Below, one piece after another: positions 57,701-64,000 of a DNA stretch of 64,000 nucleotides. The notes beneath the pieces were generated by a model. It saw only the letters and a program-made list of their open reading frames with translations, did not search any database and was not told the DNA's origin. The first letter of the stretch is position 1, and each line of letters begins with the position of its first letter. This DNA is from Ochromonas danica. Its lineage: Eukaryota > Sar > Chrysophyceae > Chromulinales > Chromulinaceae. Location of the stretch: the NCBI GenBank assembly GCA_015146655.1, contig VKHL01000130.1, positions 17,580 through 81,579 of the forward strand, in the 5' to 3' direction. Made by a program: the position numbers and the translations under genes.

Positions 57701-60700
57701 ATTGGTCAGCGTAGTTGCAGGAACATATAGATCAGGTTATAATGGCGAGAACATTGCAGCTTCTCTTGCCGCCATTGGAGACGCAGGGAGTGTTACGGGA
57801 GACGTCCTAGGCAATATTTATTACGCTGAATCCAGAAAAGGACGGATTAGGAAAATCGATAAGGACAGTAGGAATGTGACTTCTATTATAAACAAAGGCA
57901 ATCTTTGTTCCTCCAGTTCTTATAGTGGCCCGGTGGCTAGTTTATCTTTGTGCTTTGCTCACTGCATCACCTTGGATAAATCGGGCGATGTGATGTATAT
58001 CGCCGACCAGGGAGTGATTAGGAAGTTAGTTTTGTCGACTGGTTGGGTGAATACTATAGCTGGCTCTGGTAGTGCTGCGGTCTCCAATGGACTGTCTCTA
58101 ACGTCTGTCTCTTTGTCTAATATCTATTCCATAGCATTTAGTGATGACAATATAATGTATCTCACAGAAAAGAACAGGAATCGACTGCTTGCGGCCAATC
58201 TCTCTTCCAATACCATCTCTATCTTTGCTGGCAATGGCAAAGTAGACTATAATACTGAAGATCTTCCTGCAACAGAATCACCACTAGCAAGTCCACAAGG
58301 TATTTGTATTGATGAAGAAGAAAATGTTTATGCAATTGGATCTTACTCTTCGCGTATCTCTGTTATTCGCTCAGCGACTCATCGCTTGCAGACATACGCA
58401 GGCAATGGGAGCAATGATGGGATAGGAGGTGAGCTAGTTCATGCAACGGCTTCGCAAATAGCCTCTGGCTCAGCAGTCCTTTGGTCTGGAGGGCAGCTAT
58501 ATTTCATGGAGAAATTTTCTAATGCAATACATCTTCCAATAGCAAGACTTCGCTCAGTGCACGTCCCTTATCCCACCTCCCAACCTTCTTCTCAGCCCTC
58601 TTCCACTCCTTCTTCCCAGCCCACCATGGCTCCTTCCAATCCTTCTTCTCAACCCACCAGCCACCCTTCTTGTCAGCCTTCTTCTCAACCTACCTCTAAT
58701 CCCACCCAACCCAGTTCTCAGCCTTCAAGTCAGCCTTCAGGTCAGCCTTCAGGTCAACCGAGTGCTCGTCCCACTCACTACAATGATGCGAAGGAGATGC
58801 TGATTAGCACTTATGTCGGGTATCGCGGGAGTGGATTGGCCACGAAGGGAGATGGTGGGCCATCTCAGGGAGCCTTTTTGTTGTATCCTGTTGGTGTCTA
58901 TGAAGATTCATCTGGAAATGTACTCATTGCAGAGTTTGATGCTATTCGTAACGTTTCTGCATCGACAGGGCTAATTTCTACCTTGATAGAGTTCGGTGGT
59001 GGATACGGGAAGATATTTGGTCCAGGCGTATGGGGAGTCACAGGGAATGGACATGACTCCATCTACTACAGTTTAGTCAGTGGCTGCAAAGTGCAAGTTT
59101 TGAATCTTACAAGCATGAATGTGACGACACTGGTGGGACTGAACGTAAGTTGCGGCTTTAGCGGGGACTTTGTGACTGGAGGTGTGCACGGAGCTCAACT
59201 TTCTGCTCCGCGGGGCCTCTTTTATCACTCTCCAAGCAACGCACTCTACATAGCTGATACAGGCAATCATCGCATCCGCGCAGTTTTTCTCGATACCATG
59301 ACAATTGTGACTATCGCAGGGAGTGGGATGAGAGGCATGCAGGATGGCGTGACAGCTTATGAATCTTCTTTCAGCTATCCAAGCAGTGTTTGGATGAACG
59401 ATGAAGGTTATCTATTCGTCGGAGACGATGGTAACTGCGCGATTCGAATGATCTTTCCAGATGGCGTTAACGTCTCCACTATTGCGAGGTATCCTGCTTG
59501 TTCCTATTCGTCCACTACCTTTTTGAACGACGTGCTCAGCATCCCTATGTGTGGTAATGAACAAGGGGATTTATATTATAGTCTCAGTCCACAGAGTGGA
59601 TTGGTTCAAGTCAATTCGACTTTGGCAGGGATTGGAAATGGGTGGCAAGTCCATCAAGTCACTGCTACTGCTTGGAACAGTTCCCGTCTAGCATCCAACT
59701 TACCAGCAGGCCAAGTCTATGTGGGCAGTATTGACTATTGTTTTGCCGGAGGTAGTAAAGGAGACGTTTATTTAACATCCCGGAGCAAAGGGATAGTGTG
59801 GAAGATTCAGGAAGAGAGTTCCATAATCCATTCGGTGGTTGGTTTTGTAAATGGAGTAACTTTGCCAGCGCAGAATGTACCACTGCGAGGAGTGTCGAGT
59901 ATCTGGGCCAACACACAAGGTGACTTATACATGTTGGATGAGACATTGATTGTGGTGGCTAAATGTGATGCGGTGAGCCACTTAGTCAGCATTGTTGCTG
60001 GCTCTGGAATGTTTGGAGATGGGGAAGATGGTATAGCTGCCACGATGACTCCTTTGAATGATCCGAAAGGCGTTGTGGGAGACCTCTTTGGTAGATTATT
60101 TATTAGTGAGTATTCTGGCAATCGCATCCGGATGGTCAACGGCAGTACAGGATTAGTGTCTACTTTCGCAGGAAACAACTCTTTGTTTGATTGCAGTAAT
60201 CAAATCCCAGGGGTTTTGGGACCAGCAACCGGGGTAGCTCTCTGCAATCCAGCGGTAATGGCAGTAGACGCAGACTCGAAGTATCTCTACTTCGTAGACA
60301 ATACTGTATATATCAAACGTATAAATTTGATGAATGGGTTGATCGAGCTAGTTGCTGGGAGAAGAGCTTCCACCGCCAACCCGTTGGTTGACAACGTTCC
60401 TCCTGGCGCTGTGGAGTTCAAGAGAATCAGTGGGTTATGGGTGGACAGTTCAGACGTCATTATGGTATCGGATGGTCGTCTGAGTTACATTATCTCGTTG
60501 AATTTGACAGCAAATATGTCTTCTATTTACGCCGGGAATGGCTTGAGTTATTTTTTGGGTGATGATTTGCCTGCTAAAGAAGCATCCCTTCCCAATCCTC
60601 GCGCCATTTGTCAAAATGAAGTGGGTCTCTTTGTCACCCATGCTGCTTTCAATCAGCTGAGTTTGGTTCGATCTTCCACGAATCATGTAGAAAGGTATGC

Positions 60701-63700
60701 TGGATCAGGTGATGTTGGCATTGGAGGGGAAGAAGTGCCTGCTTTGAGTACTTCCAGCGGATCGTTTTATTCCTGCGCATTTCTTCCTTACATGACAGTG
60801 ATGGCAGAGACATTGCAACTCTCTTACGGCTCTTTGACAAGGATAAGAAGCATCCATCTCCCTTATCCCACCTCCCAACCTTCTTCTCAGCCCTCCTCTA
60901 CACCTTCTTCCCAGCCCACTATGGCTCCTTCCAATCCTTCTTCTCAACCCACCAGCCACCCTTCTTGTCAGCCTTCTTCTCAACCTACCTCTAATCCCAG
61001 CCAACCCAGTTCTCAGCCTTCAAGTCAGCCTTCAGGTCTGCCTTCAGGTCAACCGAGTGCTCGTCCCACTCACTACAATGATGCCAGCACCAGGCTTGTC
61101 AAGACATATGTTGGCCAAACGGCTGCTGTAGTTCAGGCGAAAGGAGATGGTGGGCCAGCTGAGGGTGCCGCGCTCTTTGCTCCTCGGGGAGTCTTCAAGA
61201 ATAGTATGGGAGATATTTACGTGGTGGATCAGCTTTCTTTGCGTAAAATTGACCATGTAGATGGCACGATCACCACATTGGTGGGTTTGGGAGAGAACTT
61301 GGATAGAGGAGAAGGCGTATCTGGGGCAAGCGTCTATCTTGCTCAAGGATTTGGCTTGGCTGGTGATACGTCTGGATACATCTATTATGCTGATTGGTAT
61401 ATTTGTCATGTTCGAGCTCTAGATCCTCACAGTCAAACCTTAACGTCAATTGTGGGGATGAGAGGCAATTGCAGCTTTGGAGGCGATGGGGACCTATCTC
61501 CATTGGCCAGTTTGAACCGTCCCACAGGTTTATTCTACTGGGAAGAACAACATTCCTTGTTTATTGCAGATAGTGGTAATAACCGCATTAGGAAAGTGGA
61601 CCTGTATTCTATGATCATCACAACAATAGCTGGGAATGGAGAGCAAGGATATACGGACTATTTGAGCGCAACCACTGGTGCACTTAATCTTCCCACTGCC
61701 GTGTGGTTGAATGAGTTTGGAGATGTATTCATAGCAGATGCTGGAAATGGTGTGATCCGAAAAGTCTCTGCTTGGAACAACAGTGTAATCTCCACTTATG
61801 CAACTGTGTCAAGTGATGAGCGACCAAACTCGCCTAATGATTTGTTGTCTAGAGTCATGATGCTTTGTGGAGATTCTTCTGGACTATATTTCTCCTCTTT
61901 CGGAGTTGGTGGAGTGTTGAAAGTTCGCTTTGATGATGGCTTCATTTATCGAATCACAGCCTCAGATGCAAGTGCTGGCCAGATGTCAGGACTGCCTCCC
62001 AATTTCACCTTCACTGGGTTGTCCCATGGCTGTTTTGCCTATGATACAGGCAGAGTGTTAGTTTCTTCTTTGACCAACTATAATGTTTGGGATGTAGATA
62101 CAGTAAGGAATGTCATAGTCTCTCTATGCCGCTATGTGAATGGAGTCACTCTACCGATTACAGCCGTCTCCTTCGATGACGCGAGAGGTCTTTGGTTAGA
62201 TTCGAGTCATAATCTGTTTGTGGTGGACTATCATGCCAATATGGTCAGCAAAGTGGATGCACGAAGAGAGCTGTGTTCTGTTGTAGCTGGAACAGGTTCG
62301 TCCGTATATAATGGTGACTCAATACCTGCAACAATGGCAAATTTGAATTATCCACAGAGTATTGCGGGAGATAGCGTGGGTTCCATCTATGTGGTGGAAG
62401 CGGCAGGGCGTCGAGTGAGGAAGGTGTCTGGATCAACTGGATATATCACTACCATTGTAGGTGCGACGAATGGCACGCAATGCGATCATAGCATTACCTT
62501 TTATAATGGACCAGCAACTTCATATGGACTCTGCATTCCTTCTGCCTTAGCTATTGATAGCAACGGGGAAAATCTATTCTTATCTGATACAGGGATGAGT
62601 GCGATATTAAAAGTGGACTTGTTATCGGGTCACATGGTCACGTTAGCTGGTGACGGCATTTTTGGCAATATTTACGATGTTCCTCTTTCACAGGCAAGGT
62701 TTGGAAATGTTTATTCCATGCAGATGGCTAGCTCTGGAGTGCTCTATGTGACTGATTTTCGGTACCACATGGTGAAGGCAATTAATTTCACGAGTAATCG
62801 GGTCACTGTCTATGCTGGCAATGGAGTCTCTTCATATAATACGGAAGATCTTGAAGCTACCAAAGCTTCTTTACCTTTTCCAACAGGCGTTTGTGTGGAT
62901 AACTTTGGCAATGTCTTTGTCACGCAGTACAGACAAGGCCGAGTCTCTGTGATCAGGGCTGCAACTCATCGTCTGCAAACCTTCGCAGGTAACGGAGTCA
63001 CGGGCATATTTGATGGAGAACAAGTTGCGGCCTTGTCATCTTCAATAGGATCATTAAGGGGGTGTGCGGCTGATGGTAATATACTCTATTTCATTGAGAC
63101 CTTAACTGATGTGAGATCACTCAGCAGAGTGCGCATGGTTTATGACTTGTCTCCAACTTCTTTCCCCACCTCTCAACCTTCATCTCAACCATCCACACAG
63201 CCTAGCAGGCAGCCATCAGCACAACCTTCCTCTCAACCCTCATCTAAGCCTTCCAGCCATCCATCCTCCCAACCGACCTGTGCTCCCACCCCTGCGCTTT
63301 CGACCAACCCATCTGGATCGCCCTCCACGCAACCCACAGGACAACCCTCGTTGCAACCCTTTGCTCATCCTACTTGCTATCCTAGTGGCCAACCATCCTC
63401 TCTGCCCACTTCTCCATCTAGCAAACCTTCTTCCTGTCCCACCTCGAAGTACTCTCGCAAGCCTTCCTTTCTTCCCACGGAGCCTCCTTCGCATTCTCCA
63501 ACAACCGTCTTGCCCAGCGGTCAACCTTCCTCTCAACCTTCCTCTCAACCTTCTTCTCAACCTTCCAGCTTCCCAACAAGCATGCCCAGTTGCCAACCTT
63601 CCTCCCAACCTACTTCTCAACCTTTAAGCTTCCCAACAAGCATACCCAGTTGCCAGCCTTCCTCCCAGCCTTCCTCCCAACCTACTTCTCAACCTTCTTC

Positions 63701-64000
63701 TCAACCCTATTCTCAACCTTCCTCTCAGCCTTCTTCTCAACCTTTCAGCTTCCCAACAAGCATGCCCAGTCGTCAGCCTTCCTCCCAGCCTTCCGCCAAG
63801 CCTTCCTCTCAACCAACCACCAATCCTTCAGCTCAACCGAGCAGCCACCCAACTGTCTACTCTTCCTTGCTGTCGCTCACATCAGCGGTCTTCAGCTCGA
63901 CAGGTTTGGAAGCTTATGTGAGGTTCTCGACGTCAACGGATATGCTTGGTTTGTCAGCAGGGATGAATTTTGCATGCAACAAGGTCTTGATTTTTGGTTT
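51747..64000 (+). CDS. Giant secreted NHL-repeat protein with Pro-Ser-Gln linkers (3' end outside window)
   Basis: One frame is open from the ATG at 51747 to the right edge, over 4,080 codons, with no intron or stop. The first 31 residues (MRIQSGTIFNSS, then LIIACLLLAAFSSHAVAS) form a signal peptide. Five modules of about 680-720 residues follow at about 51840-53926, 54223-56289, 56506-58569, 58786-60864 and 61081-63159. Each is built from NHL beta-propeller repeats with recurring units such as LYIADSGNHCIRMVD, GDLFVADGRNCAIRKV and TVAGSGxxGYNGDN-type sequence. Modules are separated by linkers rich in PSSQPSSQPS or PTSHPS. Many N-glycosylation sites (Asn-x-Ser/Thr) are visible. After the last linker a new domain begins at about 63859 (SLLSLTSAVFSSTG). 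A cell-surface or extracellular-matrix adhesin role is the best inference. Confidence 0.88.
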   Translation, partial: MRIQSGTIFNSSLIIACLLLAAFSSHAVASEKYVSTYAGWSSTVGMLHTGEAQAVTLVSPCGVYEDSQGNLFLAEATRIHKIAAQSNYLTLYAGGGYSTVNGISALEGLLGSVWSLGGDGDGVIFYTEYSGCRVQSILPSNMTLHTVAGSFSKCSYSGDGGLAINARVNHPAGLFYDPLASILYFADSYNHVIRAVDRVLGNISTVVGIGSAGFLDNVSPLLARLNTPLGVWVNTTTHDVYIADHGNCRIRLFDRVTNNATTLAGSGSCNYNGEMPGLATSMALNGPTWVCGSASGDLFFSTDDRSGLYKMNLYQMNHTGEVERIMGNQSSLLYASSVPATSVRMGYSYDCSIGPTGDLIVADYGEGFVWRISPSNGMLTAVVGYVSGVGPLPATSIAIKDITSIFANTWGDLFVADAGEHRIHYISSSSDRVSVYAGSGVAGYNGDNIKASLAALNRPSSVVGDYENNLYIAEGGGNRVRFVQPGDIRGFSSDITTVVGTGVCAQDCYFSGMATSFSLCSPSALAIDNVEGALYVADGAFAIRKFNLSTLEIAPWVGSCSSGFNDGNLMRDNVLISSIYAMWMDESRSILYFADAGNMRIRYVGIPAEDVGTLIGNGTQGYLGENMFINESLIYLPTGICQDSAGAIYIVQMSRSRVLKIDRGTNRVTTVAGSGVWGLGREGIPALATNMKIGRGCAVTHDYLYVGEYLGEDVSRLRRVYGIDPTSQPTSVPSAQPAASPTSNPTSQPSSAPSQPSSQPSSQPSAQPSGQPSFAPTNPTAQPSAQPSSCPSAQPSSSPTNPSAQPTAMPSSLPSAQPSARPTHFNIAREKYVETFVGRTIYNVEGRGDGDIAQGADLSAPVGIFEDSVGDLYVTEFNVIRRVAHATSRITTFVGGGNGFEENIPASETDLLQPWGVTGDTNGNIYYSDYAICQVRVVQASSMLVRTVVGYASSGNWSCNYTGDGSYSIYARLNNPAGLFYVAADNTLYIADSGNHCIRMVDLTQMIISTVVGIAGEPGYVDNVDLPLAIFDAPMGVHVNRDGDLFVADGRNCAIRKVSMNHSNVTTVAVSQSCDTFPGQLTPVSVCGDPSSGSIYYTIGTTGLYFANLTDNHSWEKLQISGMVANNLSVATGIPPSSYYLGFSFSCWVKSPRAILAVSYSTSNLISINVSANRVDVLIGFVSGVTIPRTSASFVAIRDLWADTAGDVYLTTGAQVSRVSHLLDTISVVAGNGMWSGFNGDNIPATLASLSTVNSIGGDSAGNIYMGDSGLSRVRKVALSSGFITTIAGNGLICQGSRTYQGPATDFSFCGIRSIALDSDNGTLFVMDLGILRKIDLSSGQISIIGGGGSSINPLGQAATLARFGSVYSMMIYEQGDLLLLDTLNYRIWRLNVKSGWLSSFAGTGGPLYNTEDLPATSSPIFASSSICANNEGDIFITTSAGRIMRISASTNRVQTYVGNGTLNALGGEMVDAMFEPFYRARGCCIKEGNLLFAEQVWTTSGSQTYRVRHVREPYPTSQPSSQPSSTPSSQPTMAPSNPSSQPTSHPSCQPSSQPTSNPTQPSSQPSSQPSGQPSGQPSARPTHYNDAKEMLISTMLGPSDQQVYSRGDGDIALGASIFAPRGVYVDSVGDIFLAESTLIRKISKEGGGIISTVAGGGELSHDNISATNAHVSLPYALTGDNQGNIYFSDYRICQVRVVSNTGIISTVVGYDANCTYIEGEDGHSALFANLDSPTAVFFHAGSHALYIADSGNNRIRLVNFNTRLIQTLVGSGLEGFDDSDDPKLASLSFPTGLFVDDRANVYIADSGNCAIRMYNVSSGKVITVYKSAVPCWSIDRLSAYDMMSLCGINSTLYYSLGNNEGLWELDPLVGESVRISGDSSSLLMISGIDLSRVWIGQSDGCYVETSGNITISTKERNLLWRLHKDPEENRYRTEAVIGVVPGISVPPRNIIFSSPAGVWANSMGDIYIADTGSYVLYVYSHSTQLVSVVAGTYRSGYNGENIAASLAAIGDAGSVTGDVLGNIYYAESRKGRIRKIDKDSRNVTSIINKGNLCSSSSYSGPVASLSLCFAHCITLDKSGDVMYIADQGVIRKLVLSTGWVNTIAGSGSAAVSNGLSLTSVSLSNIYSIAFSDDNIMYLTEKNRNRLLAANLSSNTISIFAGNGKVDYNTEDLPATESPLASPQGICIDEEENVYAIGSYSSRISVIRSATHRLQTYAGNGSNDGIGGELVHATASQIASGSAVLWSGGQLYFMEKFSNAIHLPIARLRSVHVPYPTSQPSSQPSSTPSSQPTMAPSNPSSQPTSHPSCQPSSQPTSNPTQPSSQPSSQPSGQPSGQPSARPTHYNDAKEMLISTYVGYRGSGLATKGDGGPSQGAFLLYPVGVYEDSSGNVLIAEFDAIRNVSASTGLISTLIEFGGGYGKIFGPGVWGVTGNGHDSIYYSLVSGCKVQVLNLTSMNVTTLVGLNVSCGFSGDFVTGGVHGAQLSAPRGLFYHSPSNALYIADTGNHRIRAVFLDTMTIVTIAGSGMRGMQDGVTAYESSFSYPSSVWMNDEGYLFVGDDGNCAIRMIFPDGVNVSTIARYPACSYSSTTFLNDVLSIPMCGNEQGDLYYSLSPQSGLVQVNSTLAGIGNGWQVHQVTATAWNSSRLASNLPAGQVYVGSIDYCFAGGSKGDVYLTSRSKGIVWKIQEESSIIHSVVGFVNGVTLPAQNVPLRGVSSIWANTQGDLYMLDETLIVVAKCDAVSHLVSIVAGSGMFGDGEDGIAATMTPLNDPKGVVGDLFGRLFISEYSGNRIRMVNGSTGLVSTFAGNNSLFDCSNQIPGVLGPATGVALCNPAVMAVDADSKYLYFVDNTVYIKRINLMNGLIELVAGRRASTANPLVDNVPPGAVEFKRISGLWVDSSDVIMVSDGRLSYIISLNLTANMSSIYAGNGLSYFLGDDLPAKEASLPNPRAICQNEVGLFVTHAAFNQLSLVRSSTNHVERYAGSGDVGIGGEEVPALSTSSGSFYSCAFLPYMTVMAETLQLSYGSLTRIRSIHLPYPTSQPSSQPSSTPSSQPTMAPSNPSSQPTSHPSCQPSSQPTSNPSQPSSQPSSQPSGLPSGQPSARPTHYNDASTRLVKTYVGQTAAVVQAKGDGGPAEGAALFAPRGVFKNSMGDIYVVDQLSLRKIDHVDGTITTLVGLGENLDRGEGVSGASVYLAQGFGLAGDTSGYIYYADWYICHVRALDPHSQTLTSIVGMRGNCSFGGDGDLSPLASLNRPTGLFYWEEQHSLFIADSGNNRIRKVDLYSMIITTIAGNGEQGYTDYLSATTGALNLPTAVWLNEFGDVFIADAGNGVIRKVSAWNNSVISTYATVSSDERPNSPNDLLSRVMMLCGDSSGLYFSSFGVGGVLKVRFDDGFIYRITASDASAGQMSGLPPNFTFTGLSHGCFAYDTGRVLVSSLTNYNVWDVDTVRNVIVSLCRYVNGVTLPITAVSFDDARGLWLDSSHNLFVVDYHANMVSKVDARRELCSVVAGTGSSVYNGDSIPATMANLNYPQSIAGDSVGSIYVVEAAGRRVRKVSGSTGYITTIVGATNGTQCDHSITFYNGPATSYGLCIPSALAIDSNGENLFLSDTGMSAILKVDLLSGHMVTLAGDGIFGNIYDVPLSQARFGNVYSMQMASSGVLYVTDFRYHMVKAINFTSNRVTVYAGNGVSSYNTEDLEATKASLPFPTGVCVDNFGNVFVTQYRQGRVSVIRAATHRLQTFAGNGVTGIFDGEQVAALSSSIGSLRGCAADGNILYFIETLTDVRSLSRVRMVYDLSPTSFPTSQPSSQPSTQPSRQPSAQPSSQPSSKPSSHPSSQPTCAPTPALSTNPSGSPSTQPTGQPSLQPFAHPTCYPSGQPSSLPTSPSSKPSSCPTSKYSRKPSFLPTEPPSHSPTTVLPSGQPSSQPSSQPSSQPSSFPTSMPSCQPSSQPTSQPLSFPTSIPSCQPSSQPSSQPTSQPSSQPYSQPSSQPSSQPFSFPTSMPSRQPSSQPSAKPSSQPTTNPSAQPSSHPTVYSSLLSLTSAVFSSTGLEAYVRFSTSTDMLGLSAGMNFACNKVLIFG
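53927..54222 (+). repeat. Pro/Ser/Gln linker 1 of the NHL protein
   Basis: About 99 residues of PS(S/A)QPS-type repeats with PTNP, SSLPSAQPSARPTHFN at the end. It is more divergent in DNA and longer than linkers 2-4. Confidence 0.85.
56290..56505 (+). repeat. Pro/Ser/Gln linker 2 (near-identical set)
   Basis: This 216-base segment encodes YPTSQPSSQPS...PSARPTHYNDA. It differs from linker 3 by about five bases by eye, and the identity extends about 30 bases into the next module (GATGCGAAGGAGATGCTGATT). Confidence 0.9.
58570..58785 (+). repeat. Pro/Ser/Gln linker 3 (near-identical set)
   Basis: This is nearly identical to linker 2, including the first codons of the next module, while the rest of the adjoining modules is clearly diverged. 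Confidence 0.9.
60865..61080 (+). repeat. Pro/Ser/Gln linker 4 (near-identical set)
   Basis: It is close to linkers 2 and 3 with a few more substitutions, for example one Gln changed to Leu (CAG to CTG). Similarity ends right after CACTACAATGATGC. Confidence 0.9.
63160..63858 (+). repeat. Long Pro/Ser/Gln linker 5
   Basis: About 233 residues of PSSQPSSQPS-type repeats. It includes three copies of a larger unit with QPSSFPTSMPS- or QPLSFPTSIPS-type sequence followed by CQPSSQP. It is more than twice the length of the other linkers and precedes a non-NHL domain. Antisense open frames here (63240-63620, 63624-63812) reflect composition. Confidence 0.88.

Noticed and set aside
63240-63812. Arg/Gly/Leu-rich minus-strand frames in the last linker region
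   Set aside because: They are the antisense of PSSQPS codons (CCT, TCC, CAA), which lack stops in that frame. Similar frames appear opposite every linker.

Overview
This is a eukaryotic nuclear window. Genes are broken by short GT-AG introns, mostly 55-90 bases. The products include spliceosomal proteins, a 40S ribosomal protein pair, a class I histone deacetylase and a mitochondrial transhydrogenase. Three things point, as an inference, to a flagellated stramenopile (heterokont) alga. The first is a giant secreted NHL-repeat protein with Pro-Ser-Ser-Gln linkers. The second is a DUF2854 thylakoid-type protein with a signal-peptide-like leader followed by an FVP motif. The third is a SPAG17/PF6-like axonemal protein. 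The exact lineage cannot be fixed from this window.

Layout. 1-5.6 kb: a SPAG17-like gene, cut by the left edge, then U1-70K. 5.6-10.2 kb: a gene-poor stretch with microsatellites and short telomere-like tracts. 10.2-18.5 kb: ribosomal protein eS24, then two signalling genes on the minus strand, a PI3-kinase with cyclic-nucleotide-binding and GAF domains and a seven-helix receptor fused to a TKL-type kinase. 18.6-31.5 kb: Prp3, a methyltransferase, a Prp43/DHX15 helicase, a PP2C phosphatase, a helical-repeat organelle protein and the HDAC. 31.6-41.6 kb: a possible tiny gene, transhydrogenase, RFC2, uS2, a SNARE-like tail-anchored protein, EF-Ts and cathepsin Z. 42-51.5 kb: a coiled-coil protein ending in a C1q/TNF-like domain, a single-function DHFR, a papain-like protease, an AlkB-like dioxygenase, DUF2854 and an ankyrin-TPR protein. 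51.7 kb to the right edge: one uninterrupted reading frame of more than 4,080 codons encoding five NHL modules joined by Pro/Ser/Gln linkers.

Genome style is compact. Many neighbours are divergent pairs sharing 140-370 bases of upstream sequence, or convergent pairs with stop codons 50-190 bases apart. A TTAACTTAA element recurs upstream of several genes.

Functional links: U1-70K, Prp3 and Prp43 act at different stages of splicing. eS24 and uS2 are 40S proteins. The adjacent PI3K and receptor-kinase genes look like parts of a signalling network tying cyclic nucleotides to phosphoinositides, which is the most novel biology here. All exon boundaries come from reading frame, splice-site dinucleotides and family similarity recalled from knowledge. 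None was tested by alignment or RNA data.
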